From positions 1 to 64,000 of the forward strand of contig JBBRYI010000007.1 of NCBI GenBank assembly GCA_038237805.1: a stretch of DNA of 64,000 nucleotides, in the 5' to 3' direction. This DNA comes from JBBQFI01 sp038237805. Lineage in GTDB: Bacteria; Verrucomicrobiota; Verrucomicrobiia; Chthoniobacterales; UBA10450. The stretch's first letter is position 1, and every line of letters begins with the position of its first letter. Positions 1 through 10,619 of this stretch are shown in pieces. The position numbers and the translations under genes were made by a program. Below the pieces are notes generated by a model. That model was not told the DNA's origin. It worked only from the letters and a program-made list of their open reading frames with translations, and ran no database searches.

Positions 1-321
1 CACGACCGCGGCTTGCGGATCGACCACGCGGAAATAAACAACCGCATCGACCGTCACCGGCACGTTGTCACGCGTCATCACCTCCTGGCGCTCGACGTTG
101 ATGGTCACGACGCGCAAATCCATTCGCACCATTCGATCGACCATCGGGATAAGGAAAATCAGTCCTGGTCCTTTCGCGCCGAGTAATTTCCCGAGCCGGA
201 AAATCACGCCGCGCTCGTACTCGCGCAGGATGCGGATCATCTGGGGCAGGATGATCGCGGCAAGAATGATGAGGGGTATGGCCCAACCAACTAACTTCAA
301 CAGTCCTTCGATTAATGGCAT
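1..321 (-). CDS. Slipin / stomatin-like SPFH-domain membrane protein (partial, C-terminus off the window)
   Basis: The minus-strand frame opens with ATG at 321 and runs through base 1 (107 codons visible). The N-terminus has one hydrophobic segment at about residues 10-28 (VGWAIPLIILAAII). It is followed by the SPFH start typical of slipins: REYERGVIFRLGK, GPGLIFLIPMVDR, then VVTINVERQEVMTRDNVPV. Family members are membrane-anchored scaffold proteins that assemble large oligomers and are commonly encoded beside NfeD. Here the ATG lies 4 bases after the nfeD stop, which supports one transcript and a joint role in membrane quality control (inferred from family context). The rest of the SPFH domain and coiled coil are outside the window. 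Confidence 0.9.
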   Translation of the reverse strand, partial: MPLIEGLLKLVGWAIPLIILAAIILPQMIRILREYERGVIFRLGKLLGAKGPGLIFLIPMVDRMVRMDLRVVTINVERQEVMTRDNVPVTVDAVVYFRVVDPQAAVV

Positions 322-325
322 GGCT

Positions 326-1621
326 TTATCCTTCTTTGGTTTTTACTTTTAGAGTTAATCCTTGCACCGCTGCTATCTTTACTTCCTGGCCTTTTTCGAT
401 CGGTGTATCGCTAATCGCATTCCAAATCTCGCCTTCGATGAAGACTCTGCCGCCGCGCGAATCGATTGGAGTCAATGCGGTCACCGTTTTCCCGACCATC
501 GTCTCCGCTCCGGCTTTCACTGGCAAGAGCTGCGCACGCAAGCCTTTTCCGATCACGAAAACAAAGAACGCGGCGGTCACCAGCGTCGCCGGAATAATGT
601 AACTTAGCGATAGACGAAACAGTGGATCAGCGCGGTTGAAGAGCATGAGCGAGCCGATCAGAAACGAAATGATTCCACCCGCGGTCAGGACACCGTGCGT
701 AGGCGCGTAGATGTCAAAGATGAAGAGCATAAGCGCGAGCGCGATCAATACGAGACCCGTCACGTTGGTTGGCAGGATTGCCGCCATATAAAGCGCAAGG
801 ACCAAGGCAACCGCGCCCACCACTCCTGGCAGAATCGCGCCCGGTGTCGTCATTTCACCGATGATTCCGTAGATGGCGATGAGCATGAGAACGAACATGA
901 CCTCGGGGCGCCAGAGCTTTTGAAAGATCCGCTCGGAGGCCGACATCTTGATCTCGGAGATTTCCGCGCCGGCGGTGTGGAGGGTTTTGCCATCCACCTG
1001 GCGTCCATTCAATTGTTTTAACAACTCCGGCAGATCGGCTGCGATCAGATCGATGACTTTTAACTCGAGCGCTTTCTCCGCGCTGATCGACGCGCTCTCC
1101 TTTACCGCCGATTTTGCCCACTCGACATTGCGATGACGTTTGGCCGCGATCGTCTCGATGTAGCTCACGGAAAAATTCTCGAGCTTCTGCTTCATGGTTT
1201 CGTCCGGCTTTTGTTCTTCGCCGGTCGGATTCCCGCCTAACGAAACTGGATGCGCGGCACCGATAGTCGTAGCCGGCGCCATCGCCGCAACGCTCGCGGC
1301 AATGGTAATGAAACAACCGGCACTGGTCGCACTCCCGCCGGTCGGCGAGACATAAATCACCACTGGCACAGAGGACGCCAAGAAGTTTTGCACGATCGTT
1401 TGTGTTGAATCGAGCAAACCACCCGGCGTGTTGAGTTGAATGATGAGACACTGGGCGTTCTGCGTCCGGGCTTCATCGATACTTCGCGAAATGTAACTCG
1501 CCGTCGCCGGACCAATCGCGCCATCGATTTTGATGAGAGAAACCTTCTCCGCCATCCCGAACGCGTTCGGAATTCCCGCGCACCCCAACCAGAGAGCCAG
1601 GCATATCAACGCAGTCTTCAT
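326..1621 (-). CDS. NfeD-type membrane serine protease (ClpP-class), long form
   Basis: 431 residues from the ATG at 1621. This start was preferred over the ATG at 1645 because it begins a clean signal peptide (MKTALICLALWLGCAG). The N-terminal half is the ClpP-like SDH protease domain: LIIQLNTPGGLLDST, then VYVSPTGGSATSAG, with the nucleophile serine in the ATSAG segment, then GAAHPV. Several membrane segments follow at about residues 225-345 (MFVLMLIAIYGIIGE onward). The C-terminus has the NfeD OB-fold (VGKTVTALTPID, GQEVKIAAVQG). The family cleaves stomatin/slipin partners near membranes, and the slipin gene follows immediately. Confidence 0.9.
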   Translation of the reverse strand: MKTALICLALWLGCAGIPNAFGMAEKVSLIKIDGAIGPATASYISRSIDEARTQNAQCLIIQLNTPGGLLDSTQTIVQNFLASSVPVVIYVSPTGGSATSAGCFITIAASVAAMAPATTIGAAHPVSLGGNPTGEEQKPDETMKQKLENFSVSYIETIAAKRHRNVEWAKSAVKESASISAEKALELKVIDLIAADLPELLKQLNGRQVDGKTLHTAGAEISEIKMSASERIFQKLWRPEVMFVLMLIAIYGIIGEMTTPGAILPGVVGAVALVLALYMAAILPTNVTGLVLIALALMLFIFDIYAPTHGVLTAGGIISFLIGSLMLFNRADPLFRLSLSYIIPATLVTAAFFVFVIGKGLRAQLLPVKAGAETMVGKTVTALTPIDSRGGRVFIEGEIWNAISDTPIEKGQEVKIAAVQGLTLKVKTKEG

Positions 1622-1693
1622 GGCGATCTGTGAGCAAACTATCACCTTCCCGGGCGATCTCTACATTCCCGCACTCGGTAGGGCGCAATTATT

Positions 1694-1758
1694 TGTAGCG
1701 GCGCTCTGTGAGCGTCGCACTTCAAGCCGCCGAAGTTAGCGCCGGTCATAGACCGCCG

Positions 1759-1763
<5 letters not shown>
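1694..1763. repeat. Head-to-head pair of GTAGCGGC-type palindromic repeats
   Basis: The plus-strand copy at 1694-1722 reads TGTAGCGGCG, then a CTC/GAG stem tip around TGT, then CGTCGCACTT. A second copy on the opposite strand ends at 1763 with CGCCGCTACA and has a GTC/GAC stem tip. The left copy closely matches the repeat at 12786-12813, but with swapped paired bases, as expected for a conserved hairpin. The right end overlaps the gcvP stop codon at 1759-1761. Confidence 0.8.
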
Positions 1764-4692
<2,929 letters not shown>

Positions 4693-4740
4693 GCGAGAGA
4701 CTACGGAACGCAAAATACAGCGCAAGCGACGAGCGCCGCT

Positions 4741-5958
4741 CTACTGCGATTTGGTGTCGAATGTTTGCACGCCATGCTCCTTCAAACGGTCACGCAGCTC
4801 GGCGAGATGTTGTCGGTGGCGGGTTTCGACCGTGCAAACAACATGCACCGCTGAAACATCGGAACCGGCAAAGGCGCGATCATGCACAACTTGTTTGACG
4901 CTCGCGCCAGTGGAAGCGATTTGCGCGGTCAGATCCGCCAAACCGCCCGGACGATCGCTGATGATGGCGGTGAAGCGGCTGAGCCGGCCGTCCGCGACCA
5001 GACCGCTCTCGATGACGCGACTGAGGACATTCGGATCGATGTTTCCGCCGCAGAGCAGAAGGACTACGCGTTTGCCGGAAAGTTCCGAAAGTTGGCCGGA
5101 GAGACACGCGGCGAGGGGAGTGGCGGCTGCTCCTTCGATGACGCCTTTCTCCAGCTCAACAATGCGCAAAATCGCGAGCGCAATCTGTTCCTCGGTAACA
5201 GTCATTGTTTTATCGACACGCGAACGAGCGACCTCGAACGCGTTCGTGCCGACCTGTGGAATGGCGAGACCATCTGCGAGTGTCGGTTCCATTTCGATCG
5301 GCGTAGGTTTTCCTGCACGCAACGCGGCGGAAAAACTCGCAACGTGTTCCGCTTCCACAGCGATGATTTTAGTTTGCGGTCGCAATGTTTTCACGGCGAG
5401 CGCGACACCGGCGAGCAACCCGCCGCCGCCCACCGGAACGACCACCGCATCGAGATCGGGCACTTGTTCAATGATCTCTAGTCCCATCGTTCCCTGACCG
5501 GCGATAATCGCGGGGTCGTCGTAGCCATCGATGTAGGCGAGACCTTTTTCCTTGGCGATCTCATGTGCGCGGGCTTTGGCTTCACCGAAATCCTTTCCGT
5601 GCAGAACAACGTTCGCTCCGAGTTTCTGACAATTACTCACCTTTATGAGCGGGGCGAATTTCGGCATCACCACCGTCGCCGACACGCCAAGCAATTTTCC
5701 CTGATAAGCGAGCGCCTGTGCGTGATTGCCGGCGGAAGCCGCGATCACGCCGCGTTTTTGCTGATCGGGTGGAAGTTGCGCGAGCGCGTTACGCGCACCG
5801 CGTTCCTTAAAACTTCCGGTGCGCTGCAAGTTGTCGAGCTTGCAGAAGATTTCCATACCGGTGACTTCGCTCAGAGGAATTGATGGAGGACAAGGCGAAT
5901 AGTAAACCGCGCCTTTGATGCGATCGCGCGCTTGCTCGATGTCTTGAAACGTGATCAC
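4741..5958 (-). CDS. ilvA: Threonine ammonia-lyase (PLP-dependent, with C-terminal ACT domain)
   Basis: 405 residues from the ATG at 5958. The PLP lysine is K51 in GSFKERGARNAL. The phosphate-binding glycine loop is VPVGGGGLLAG near residue 180. The catalytic fold ends near residue 320 and is followed by one ACT-like regulatory domain (TAIISDRPGGLADL onward), the architecture of the medium-length single-ACT enzymes. It converts threonine to 2-oxobutanoate for isoleucine synthesis or threonine breakdown. It lies 48 bases from gcvP in the same direction; a shared role in serine/threonine/glycine turnover is inference. Whether it is biosynthetic (ilvA) or catabolic (tdcB-like) cannot be settled from sequence alone. 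Confidence 0.93.
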   Translation of the reverse strand: MITFQDIEQARDRIKGAVYYSPCPPSIPLSEVTGMEIFCKLDNLQRTGSFKERGARNALAQLPPDQQKRGVIAASAGNHAQALAYQGKLLGVSATVVMPKFAPLIKVSNCQKLGANVVLHGKDFGEAKARAHEIAKEKGLAYIDGYDDPAIIAGQGTMGLEIIEQVPDLDAVVVPVGGGGLLAGVALAVKTLRPQTKIIAVEAEHVASFSAALRAGKPTPIEMEPTLADGLAIPQVGTNAFEVARSRVDKTMTVTEEQIALAILRIVELEKGVIEGAAATPLAACLSGQLSELSGKRVVLLLCGGNIDPNVLSRVIESGLVADGRLSRFTAIISDRPGGLADLTAQIASTGASVKQVVHDRAFAGSDVSAVHVVCTVETRHRQHLAELRDRLKEHGVQTFDTKSQ

Positions 5959-5999
5959 GCGGTTTGAATATACCGCGATGGATTTCCGGGCAATCTTTT

Positions 6000-6020
6000 C
6001 TGCCGCCGAGACGGCGGCAG
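6000..6020. repeat. Short GC-rich palindrome between the kinase and ilvA genes
   Basis: CTGCCGCC at 6000-6007 and GGCGGCAG at 6013-6020 form an 8-bp perfect stem with a 5-base loop. On the minus strand it lies just downstream of the histidine-kinase stop but is not followed by a T-run. It therefore fits the window's family of intergenic palindromes (compare 43250-43322) better than an intrinsic terminator. Confidence 0.55.
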
Positions 6021-6029
6021 CTGCAACGA

Positions 6030-7700
6030 CTAAAGCCTAACGAGTGGTGCGCGATCGAGCGCTTCGCGGACTTTGCTGCCGAGCTCTTCAGAATTAAAAG
6101 GTTTGGCGAGAAAGAACATTTCGGGATCCGGACGTTCGGCCGGTCCCAGTGATTCTTCCAGATACCCGGATGCAAAGAGCACGCGTGTCTCCGGGCTGGT
6201 CGTGCGGAGCCAGTCGGCAAAGTGGCGGCCACTCATTAGCGGCATCACCATGTCGGTGAGGAGCAAGTGGATCTTGCGAGCCCCCTGTTGCGTAATGAGG
6301 CGCTGCGCGTCATCGCAGTTGGCTGCTTCGATGACTTCGTAGCCGAGACCGCGTAGAACACGCACCGACATGTGGCGAACGCCGATATCGTCTTCGAGCA
6401 CAAGAATGGTTTCAGTGCCGGTAGGCACTTTTCCGTCACGTTTGCGGTATGTCCGTGCCGGCGCTTCTACCTTGGGCAAATAAATCTTAACCTTGGTTCC
6501 TTTGCCAGGTTCGCTTTCGATTTGGATGGAGCCGCCGCTCTGCCGGATAATTCCATAGCTTGTCGCAAGGCCGAGACCGGAGCCTTGATCTTTCGTACTA
6601 AAAAATGGTTCGAAGAGATGCTTTTTCGTTTCTTCATCCATGCCCGTGCCGCTATCGCTCACGCTGAGGAGAACGTAATTGCCGAGCTCGAGTTTCTCCA
6701 ATGCGACTTCATTTTCCGCAGCCGGTGTGATGGTAACGCTCGACGTCTCGAGGACAAGTTGACCCCCGTCGAACATCGCGTCGCGTGCGTTGACGGCGAG
6801 ATTTAGAAGAATCTGTGCGAGCTGGCCCGGATCCACCCGGATGTGCGCGCCCTCTGCTTCACGATGGAGATTGCAAACAACCGAAATATTTTTTCCGAGC
6901 AGTCGCAGAAGCGAGCGCTCCATATTTGAAATAACCGAATTTACTTCGACGATACGCGGCTCGAGCGGATGTCTGCGGCTAAAGGCAAGAAGTTGACCGG
7001 TGAGCGTGGAAGCGCGACCAGCGGCTTCGCGTATTTCCATGATGTGGCTGGCAGCTTTGGTTTTTGGCCCGAGCGAATCAAGCACGAGATCGCTGTAACC
7101 GAGAATCGTGGTCAGAAAGTTGTTGAAGTCGTGCGACACCCCTCCCGCGAGCTGACCGAAAGCATCCATTTTTTGCGAACGCAGCAATTGATCCTGCAAT
7201 TGTTTGCGCGCGGTAATGTCCATGAGCGAGCCGACGAATTGTTGCGCCGCTCCGGCGGAATCCCGCACGATCAACGCGCGCTCGAGAAGATGCACGTAGG
7301 TTCCGTTCGCGTGCCGAAATCGATACTCACCCGACCAGTGTTCGCTCGAGGTGCGCAACGCTTCGGCGATGCCGCTCGTCGTGCGCGCGCGATCTTCGGG
7401 ATGAATTTTTTCTTCCCAAAAACTGATATCATTCCCGGCGTCCGGAGGTGTGAAGCCGAGCAAATTTTCCAGACCCTGCGGCCAGGAAAGCGCGCCCGTT
7501 TTTACATCCCAAACCCGAACCGCATCATTCGTAGCCCGCGCGACCAGCGCAAGATGTTCAGTGCTCTGTGGTGATGTAATCGCAGGTGAAGGCTGAGAAT
7601 TTTCATGAGTTAAAGCCTGTGCTGAATTTGTTTTCGACCTCGCGCTTCTGGTCGGTGCGGCCGGCGCGTTTGTTCCCTTGGATTCCGTTGCCAATCGCAT
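6030..7700 (-). CDS. PAS-domain hybrid sensor histidine kinase with C-terminal receiver
   Basis: 556 residues, no clear membrane segment, so probably a cytosolic sensor. The N-terminal 45 residues are low-complexity (Ala/Ser/Thr). A PAS/PAC domain spans about 50-168. The HisKA helix carries the phosphoacceptor H190 in GGVSHDFNNF. The ATPase N-box is at about 300-309 (NLAVNARDAM), G1 is DSGTGM (349-354), and G2 is GSGLGL. The receiver domain occupies about 430-550 with acidic pocket residues EDD and phospho-acceptor D483 (LLLTDMVMP). No separate response regulator is adjacent, so the output partner is unknown. A CCTAACGA octamer lies at the last codons (6036). Confidence 0.92.
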   Translation of the reverse strand: MRLATESKGTNAPAAPTRSARSKTNSAQALTHENSQPSPAITSPQSTEHLALVARATNDAVRVWDVKTGALSWPQGLENLLGFTPPDAGNDISFWEEKIHPEDRARTTSGIAEALRTSSEHWSGEYRFRHANGTYVHLLERALIVRDSAGAAQQFVGSLMDITARKQLQDQLLRSQKMDAFGQLAGGVSHDFNNFLTTILGYSDLVLDSLGPKTKAASHIMEIREAAGRASTLTGQLLAFSRRHPLEPRIVEVNSVISNMERSLLRLLGKNISVVCNLHREAEGAHIRVDPGQLAQILLNLAVNARDAMFDGGQLVLETSSVTITPAAENEVALEKLELGNYVLLSVSDSGTGMDEETKKHLFEPFFSTKDQGSGLGLATSYGIIRQSGGSIQIESEPGKGTKVKIYLPKVEAPARTYRKRDGKVPTGTETILVLEDDIGVRHMSVRVLRGLGYEVIEAANCDDAQRLITQQGARKIHLLLTDMVMPLMSGRHFADWLRTTSPETRVLFASGYLEESLGPAERPDPEMFFLAKPFNSEELGSKVREALDRAPLVRL

Positions 7701-7961
7701 GCGTTCATGTGGCGCGTAGCCGAAAAATAAAAAGCTAGTTCCATGCCCTCATTTGGGGACAGGAATTTGAAACCCTCGCTATCGGTGCGAGTCGAAGAGG
7801 AGCGCGCGAGAATATATTTTGGGACGGTCAACAACTCAGTCGACTGGCTTCAGAAAACTCTCAATAATCAGAAAGCGCTAGTCACCCGCGCGACTTCGGG
7901 ATTGGCGATGCATGCACGCTCGCGATCCGTGCGGGTTTTGAAGCGAGGACAGAAAAGATTC

Positions 7962-8387
7962 TTACTGACCGAGCTCTGCGATACGGTCTTCTTTCGTCAC
8001 GCGGAACGAAAGTTTCACATATTGCGCATCCACGCCGACCATTGAGAGATTGAAATGCCGTTTATGAGCGAAGGCGATGTTTCCGCTAACGGCGTTCCAT
8101 TTCGGATCCGTCGCGGATAGTCGGGAATTAGCCACGGCGATTTTGAGAGCGCCGCGAACCGTTTCCTCATTAATAAAAGTGAACTGCTCGAGCAGAGACG
8201 CCTTCGGGATTTGGATGATTAAAGTCGTTTCGCCCTCTGGCAGCGAATAGTGCAACGGCTTATCTTCGAGTGTAAGCAGGGCGTCTTGTTGCCCGGACGT
8301 TTTTTGCTGATTCAGGAGGAGCAGGGCCAGCGTGACCAACAGGATGACCGAGCCGCCGCGTCCATACTTGAAGGAGATCGCACTCAT
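7962..8387 (-). CDS. Small exported protein of unknown function
   Basis: 141 residues from the ATG at 8387; an upstream start at 8420 would add 11 residues ahead of the hydrophobic helix. The N-terminus has a signal-anchor or signal peptide (GGSVILLVTLALLLL), followed by a predicted beta-rich domain (TTLIIQIPKASLLEQFTFINEE, then VKLSFRVTKEDRIAEL) that resembles a jelly-roll/discoidin-like sheet. No family is recognised with confidence. It is transcribed away from the exopolysaccharide locus and shares its roughly 250-base upstream region with it. A link to that locus is only positional. Confidence 0.7.
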   Translation of the reverse strand: MSAISFKYGRGGSVILLVTLALLLLNQQKTSGQQDALLTLEDKPLHYSLPEGETTLIIQIPKASLLEQFTFINEETVRGALKIAVANSRLSATDPKWNAVSGNIAFAHKRHFNLSMVGVDAQYVKLSFRVTKEDRIAELGQ

Positions 8388-8642
8388 GTCACGCGGTGAC
8401 AAAAGCTTAGATCGGACCACCGGAGGAAATATTGCGGGAGTAATTTCTCTTGATGAAATTGTCCTGCGTTAGTACAACGGGAGTCAACAAGAACCAGAAC
8501 AATTTCGAAATACCACAACCCTTTTCTAAAAAACCAGTGCAGAATCGTGTTGGAGCGTCGTTAGGCGTTCGCCAAAACGGCGCGCCTTCGTTATTTCGTG
8601 TCTGGTACTACACCTGCTAACCTTAACCTGATTGACCGTCTT
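8388..8642. promoter_or_regulatory. Divergent intergenic region upstream of the exopolysaccharide locus
   Basis: About 255 bases separate the divergent exported-protein gene (minus) and the barrel gene (plus), so promoters for both should lie here. No convincing -35/-10 pair was identified. The 8450-8535 part is relatively AT-rich. One TCGTTAGG octamer lies at 8558, one of the few intergenic copies. Confidence 0.4.
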
Positions 8643-9908
8643 ATGAGCAGTAATCCAACCTCGCGATTCCACCTCGGAATACGGATCGCCTTTTTCCTAC
8701 TGCCCCTTTTCGCCTGCTCGGTTTTGCAGGCGCAGGATGCTATTCGACCGTCACTGGCGGGCGAAGCTTCCGCGGAAGCGCGTCGGCAATCGATCGATAA
8801 GATTCCCTACAATCTTCTGGCGGGGCCGATCCGGTTCCGCTTCAGCACCACTTTCGGCATCGAGTACAATGACAACATCAATCTTGCCGAAACGAATAAG
8901 GAGGATGACTTCATCGTTCGACCCCAAATTAACGTCAACGCGCTCTGGCCGATCACGCAACTCAACACTCTGAAGTTCGATCTCGGCATCGGTTACGCTT
9001 TCTACCTCGATCATCCGAATAACGACACGGATGGTGTCCTCATTGCGCCTGGCTCCGCCATCGCGTTCGATGTTTTCGTCGGGGATTTCCGGATCAATTT
9101 CCATGATCGCATGTCGCTGGAACAGGATCCGATTTCGGAAATCGCGCTTAGCAATGTGGTTGATTACGGCCGCTTTCAAAACACCGCCGGAGTCTCAGTG
9201 CTGTGGGATTTAAACAAGGCGGTCGCGACCTTTGGGTACGATCATTATAATTATGTCTCGACCACCTCTTTGTTCGATTATCTGAACCGCAACGCGGAGG
9301 AGTTGAGCGGAAGTCTCTACTTTACTCTCACGAACACGACCGGTATCGGCGTGGAGAGCAACGCCGTTTTCACCTATTACGATCAACGTTTTCTAAATAA
9401 TTCGACGACCTTCAGCATCGGTGTTTTTGCTGAGACGCAGGTGACGAATTACCTGAAGGTTCGCGTTGCCGGTGGTTACCAGGGGATTTGGTTCGATAGC
9501 GGCGGCGGTGTCATGGACAGCAGCGACCTGCATGATTTCTACGCCAACATTCTCATCTCGCATCGCGTCAACAGTGTGTTGACCCATTCGCTCTCCGCAG
9601 GCCACGAAACCCAGCTCGGCCTCAATTCAAATTACATCCTGCTCAATTACGTCCGATATACCGCAAGCTGGAATATTATCCGCAACACCTTGCTCTCGAC
9701 CGAATTTTTCTATGAGGACGCCGATGATTCCGGCGGAATTTTCTCCGAACACGCGCAGCGTTTTGGTGGTGCGTTAACTCTCGGCTACCAGCTAACGCAG
9801 CACGTTACCTTGGGCGCTCGATATCAGTACACGACAAAGGATTCCGACAAGCCTCTGCGCGGTTACGATCAGAATCGTGTCTCTTTGGATGGAACTTACA
9901 GCTTTTAA
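8643..9908 (+). CDS. Outer-membrane beta-barrel protein at the head of an exopolysaccharide locus
   Basis: 421 residues from the ATG at 8643, chosen because it places a typical signal peptide (IRIAFFLLPLFACSVLQAQ) at the N-terminus. The mature part is a series of amphipathic beta strands with periodic aromatics, such as FRFSTTFGIEYNDNINLA and VTLGARYQYTTKDSDKP. It ends with a terminal strand finishing in Phe (LDGTYSF), the classical outer-membrane assembly signal. Barrel proteins of this kind (EpsL/BBP2-like) often open exopolysaccharide loci beside Wza/Wzc genes, as here. The role (export pore or secretion partner) is inferred from context. The next gene starts 22 bases downstream after a good ribosome-binding site (AAGGAG). 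Confidence 0.8.
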   Translation: MSSNPTSRFHLGIRIAFFLLPLFACSVLQAQDAIRPSLAGEASAEARRQSIDKIPYNLLAGPIRFRFSTTFGIEYNDNINLAETNKEDDFIVRPQINVNALWPITQLNTLKFDLGIGYAFYLDHPNNDTDGVLIAPGSAIAFDVFVGDFRINFHDRMSLEQDPISEIALSNVVDYGRFQNTAGVSVLWDLNKAVATFGYDHYNYVSTTSLFDYLNRNAEELSGSLYFTLTNTTGIGVESNAVFTYYDQRFLNNSTTFSIGVFAETQVTNYLKVRVAGGYQGIWFDSGGGVMDSSDLHDFYANILISHRVNSVLTHSLSAGHETQLGLNSNYILLNYVRYTASWNIIRNTLLSTEFFYEDADDSGGIFSEHAQRFGGALTLGYQLTQHVTLGARYQYTTKDSDKPLRGYDQNRVSLDGTYSF

Positions 9909-9930
9909 AAAGGAGCGAGCTTGCAACTTC

Positions 9931-10617
9931 ATGAAGATTTGCGCGTGCAGCCTGTTCGCCGTCATTTCTTTGGCCGCTACGCCATTGTCAATTTTCGCGC
10001 AGGAGAGCAGTCCGCTTCCTTCCATTCCAAAAGCAGCGCCGGCCGATCAGCCTCCGCCTTCCAGCAGCACAGTCATGCGAACCAATTCCATGAGTGTGCT
10101 CGACGACAAAAAGCGGCTCGGCTCTAACGACTACGTCAGCTTTCGCGTTGTCGAAGATCGCGACAACGTATCGCAGCCTCTGCGCGTCAACGATAACGGT
10201 GAGCTGGAGGTTCCCTACATCGGGCTCGTCCCCGCTCAGGGCCGGACCTGCAAAGAACTTGCCTACACGATCAAGAATGCGTTCGAAAAAGAATACTACT
10301 ATCATGCGACTGTGATTCTGGCTGTGGATCGGGTGAGCGAAAAATCGCGCGGACGCGTTTACGTTTACGGAGCGGTCAAAGGTCAGGGGCCGCAGGAAAT
10401 TCCGCCGGACGAAACCTACACGGTGAGCAAAGCGATCATTCGCGCCGGTGGCTTTGGCGATTTTGCCGACAAGCGCAAAGTCAAGTTGTCGCGCAAGAAT
10501 GGTCAGGACGTCACGGTTGACCTGAAGCGGATCATCGAGCAAGGACGCACCGATGAAGATGTCGTTGTGCAACCCGACGATCAGATCTACGTGCCGCAGC
10601 GTTTGATCAACATGTAA
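9931..10617 (+). CDS. Polysaccharide export protein, Wza/SLBB family
   Basis: 228 residues from the ATG at 9931. The signal peptide (MKICACSLFAVISLAATPL) appears to be cleaved after FAQ and shows no lipobox, unlike the lipoprotein Wza of E. coli. The Poly_export domain lies at about residues 65-145 (LGSNDYVSFRVVEDRD, then VPYIGLVPAQGRTCKEL). It is followed by one SLBB-like domain (VYVYGAVKGQGPQEI, then VSKAIIRAGGFGDFAD). Family members form the periplasmic/outer-membrane conduit for capsule or exopolysaccharide and dock on the Wzc-type kinase, which is the next gene (2 bases between them). Confidence 0.92.
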   Translation: MKICACSLFAVISLAATPLSIFAQESSPLPSIPKAAPADQPPPSSSTVMRTNSMSVLDDKKRLGSNDYVSFRVVEDRDNVSQPLRVNDNGELEVPYIGLVPAQGRTCKELAYTIKNAFEKEYYYHATVILAVDRVSEKSRGRVYVYGAVKGQGPQEIPPDETYTVSKAIIRAGGFGDFADKRKVKLSRKNGQDVTVDLKRIIEQGRTDEDVVVQPDDQIYVPQRLINM

Positions 10618-10619
10618 TC

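Noticed and set aside
7743..8045. Plus-strand 100-codon frame in the gap between the kinase and the small exported protein
   Set aside because: No recognisable family, poor start context, and its 3' part is antisense to the better-supported exported protein gene.
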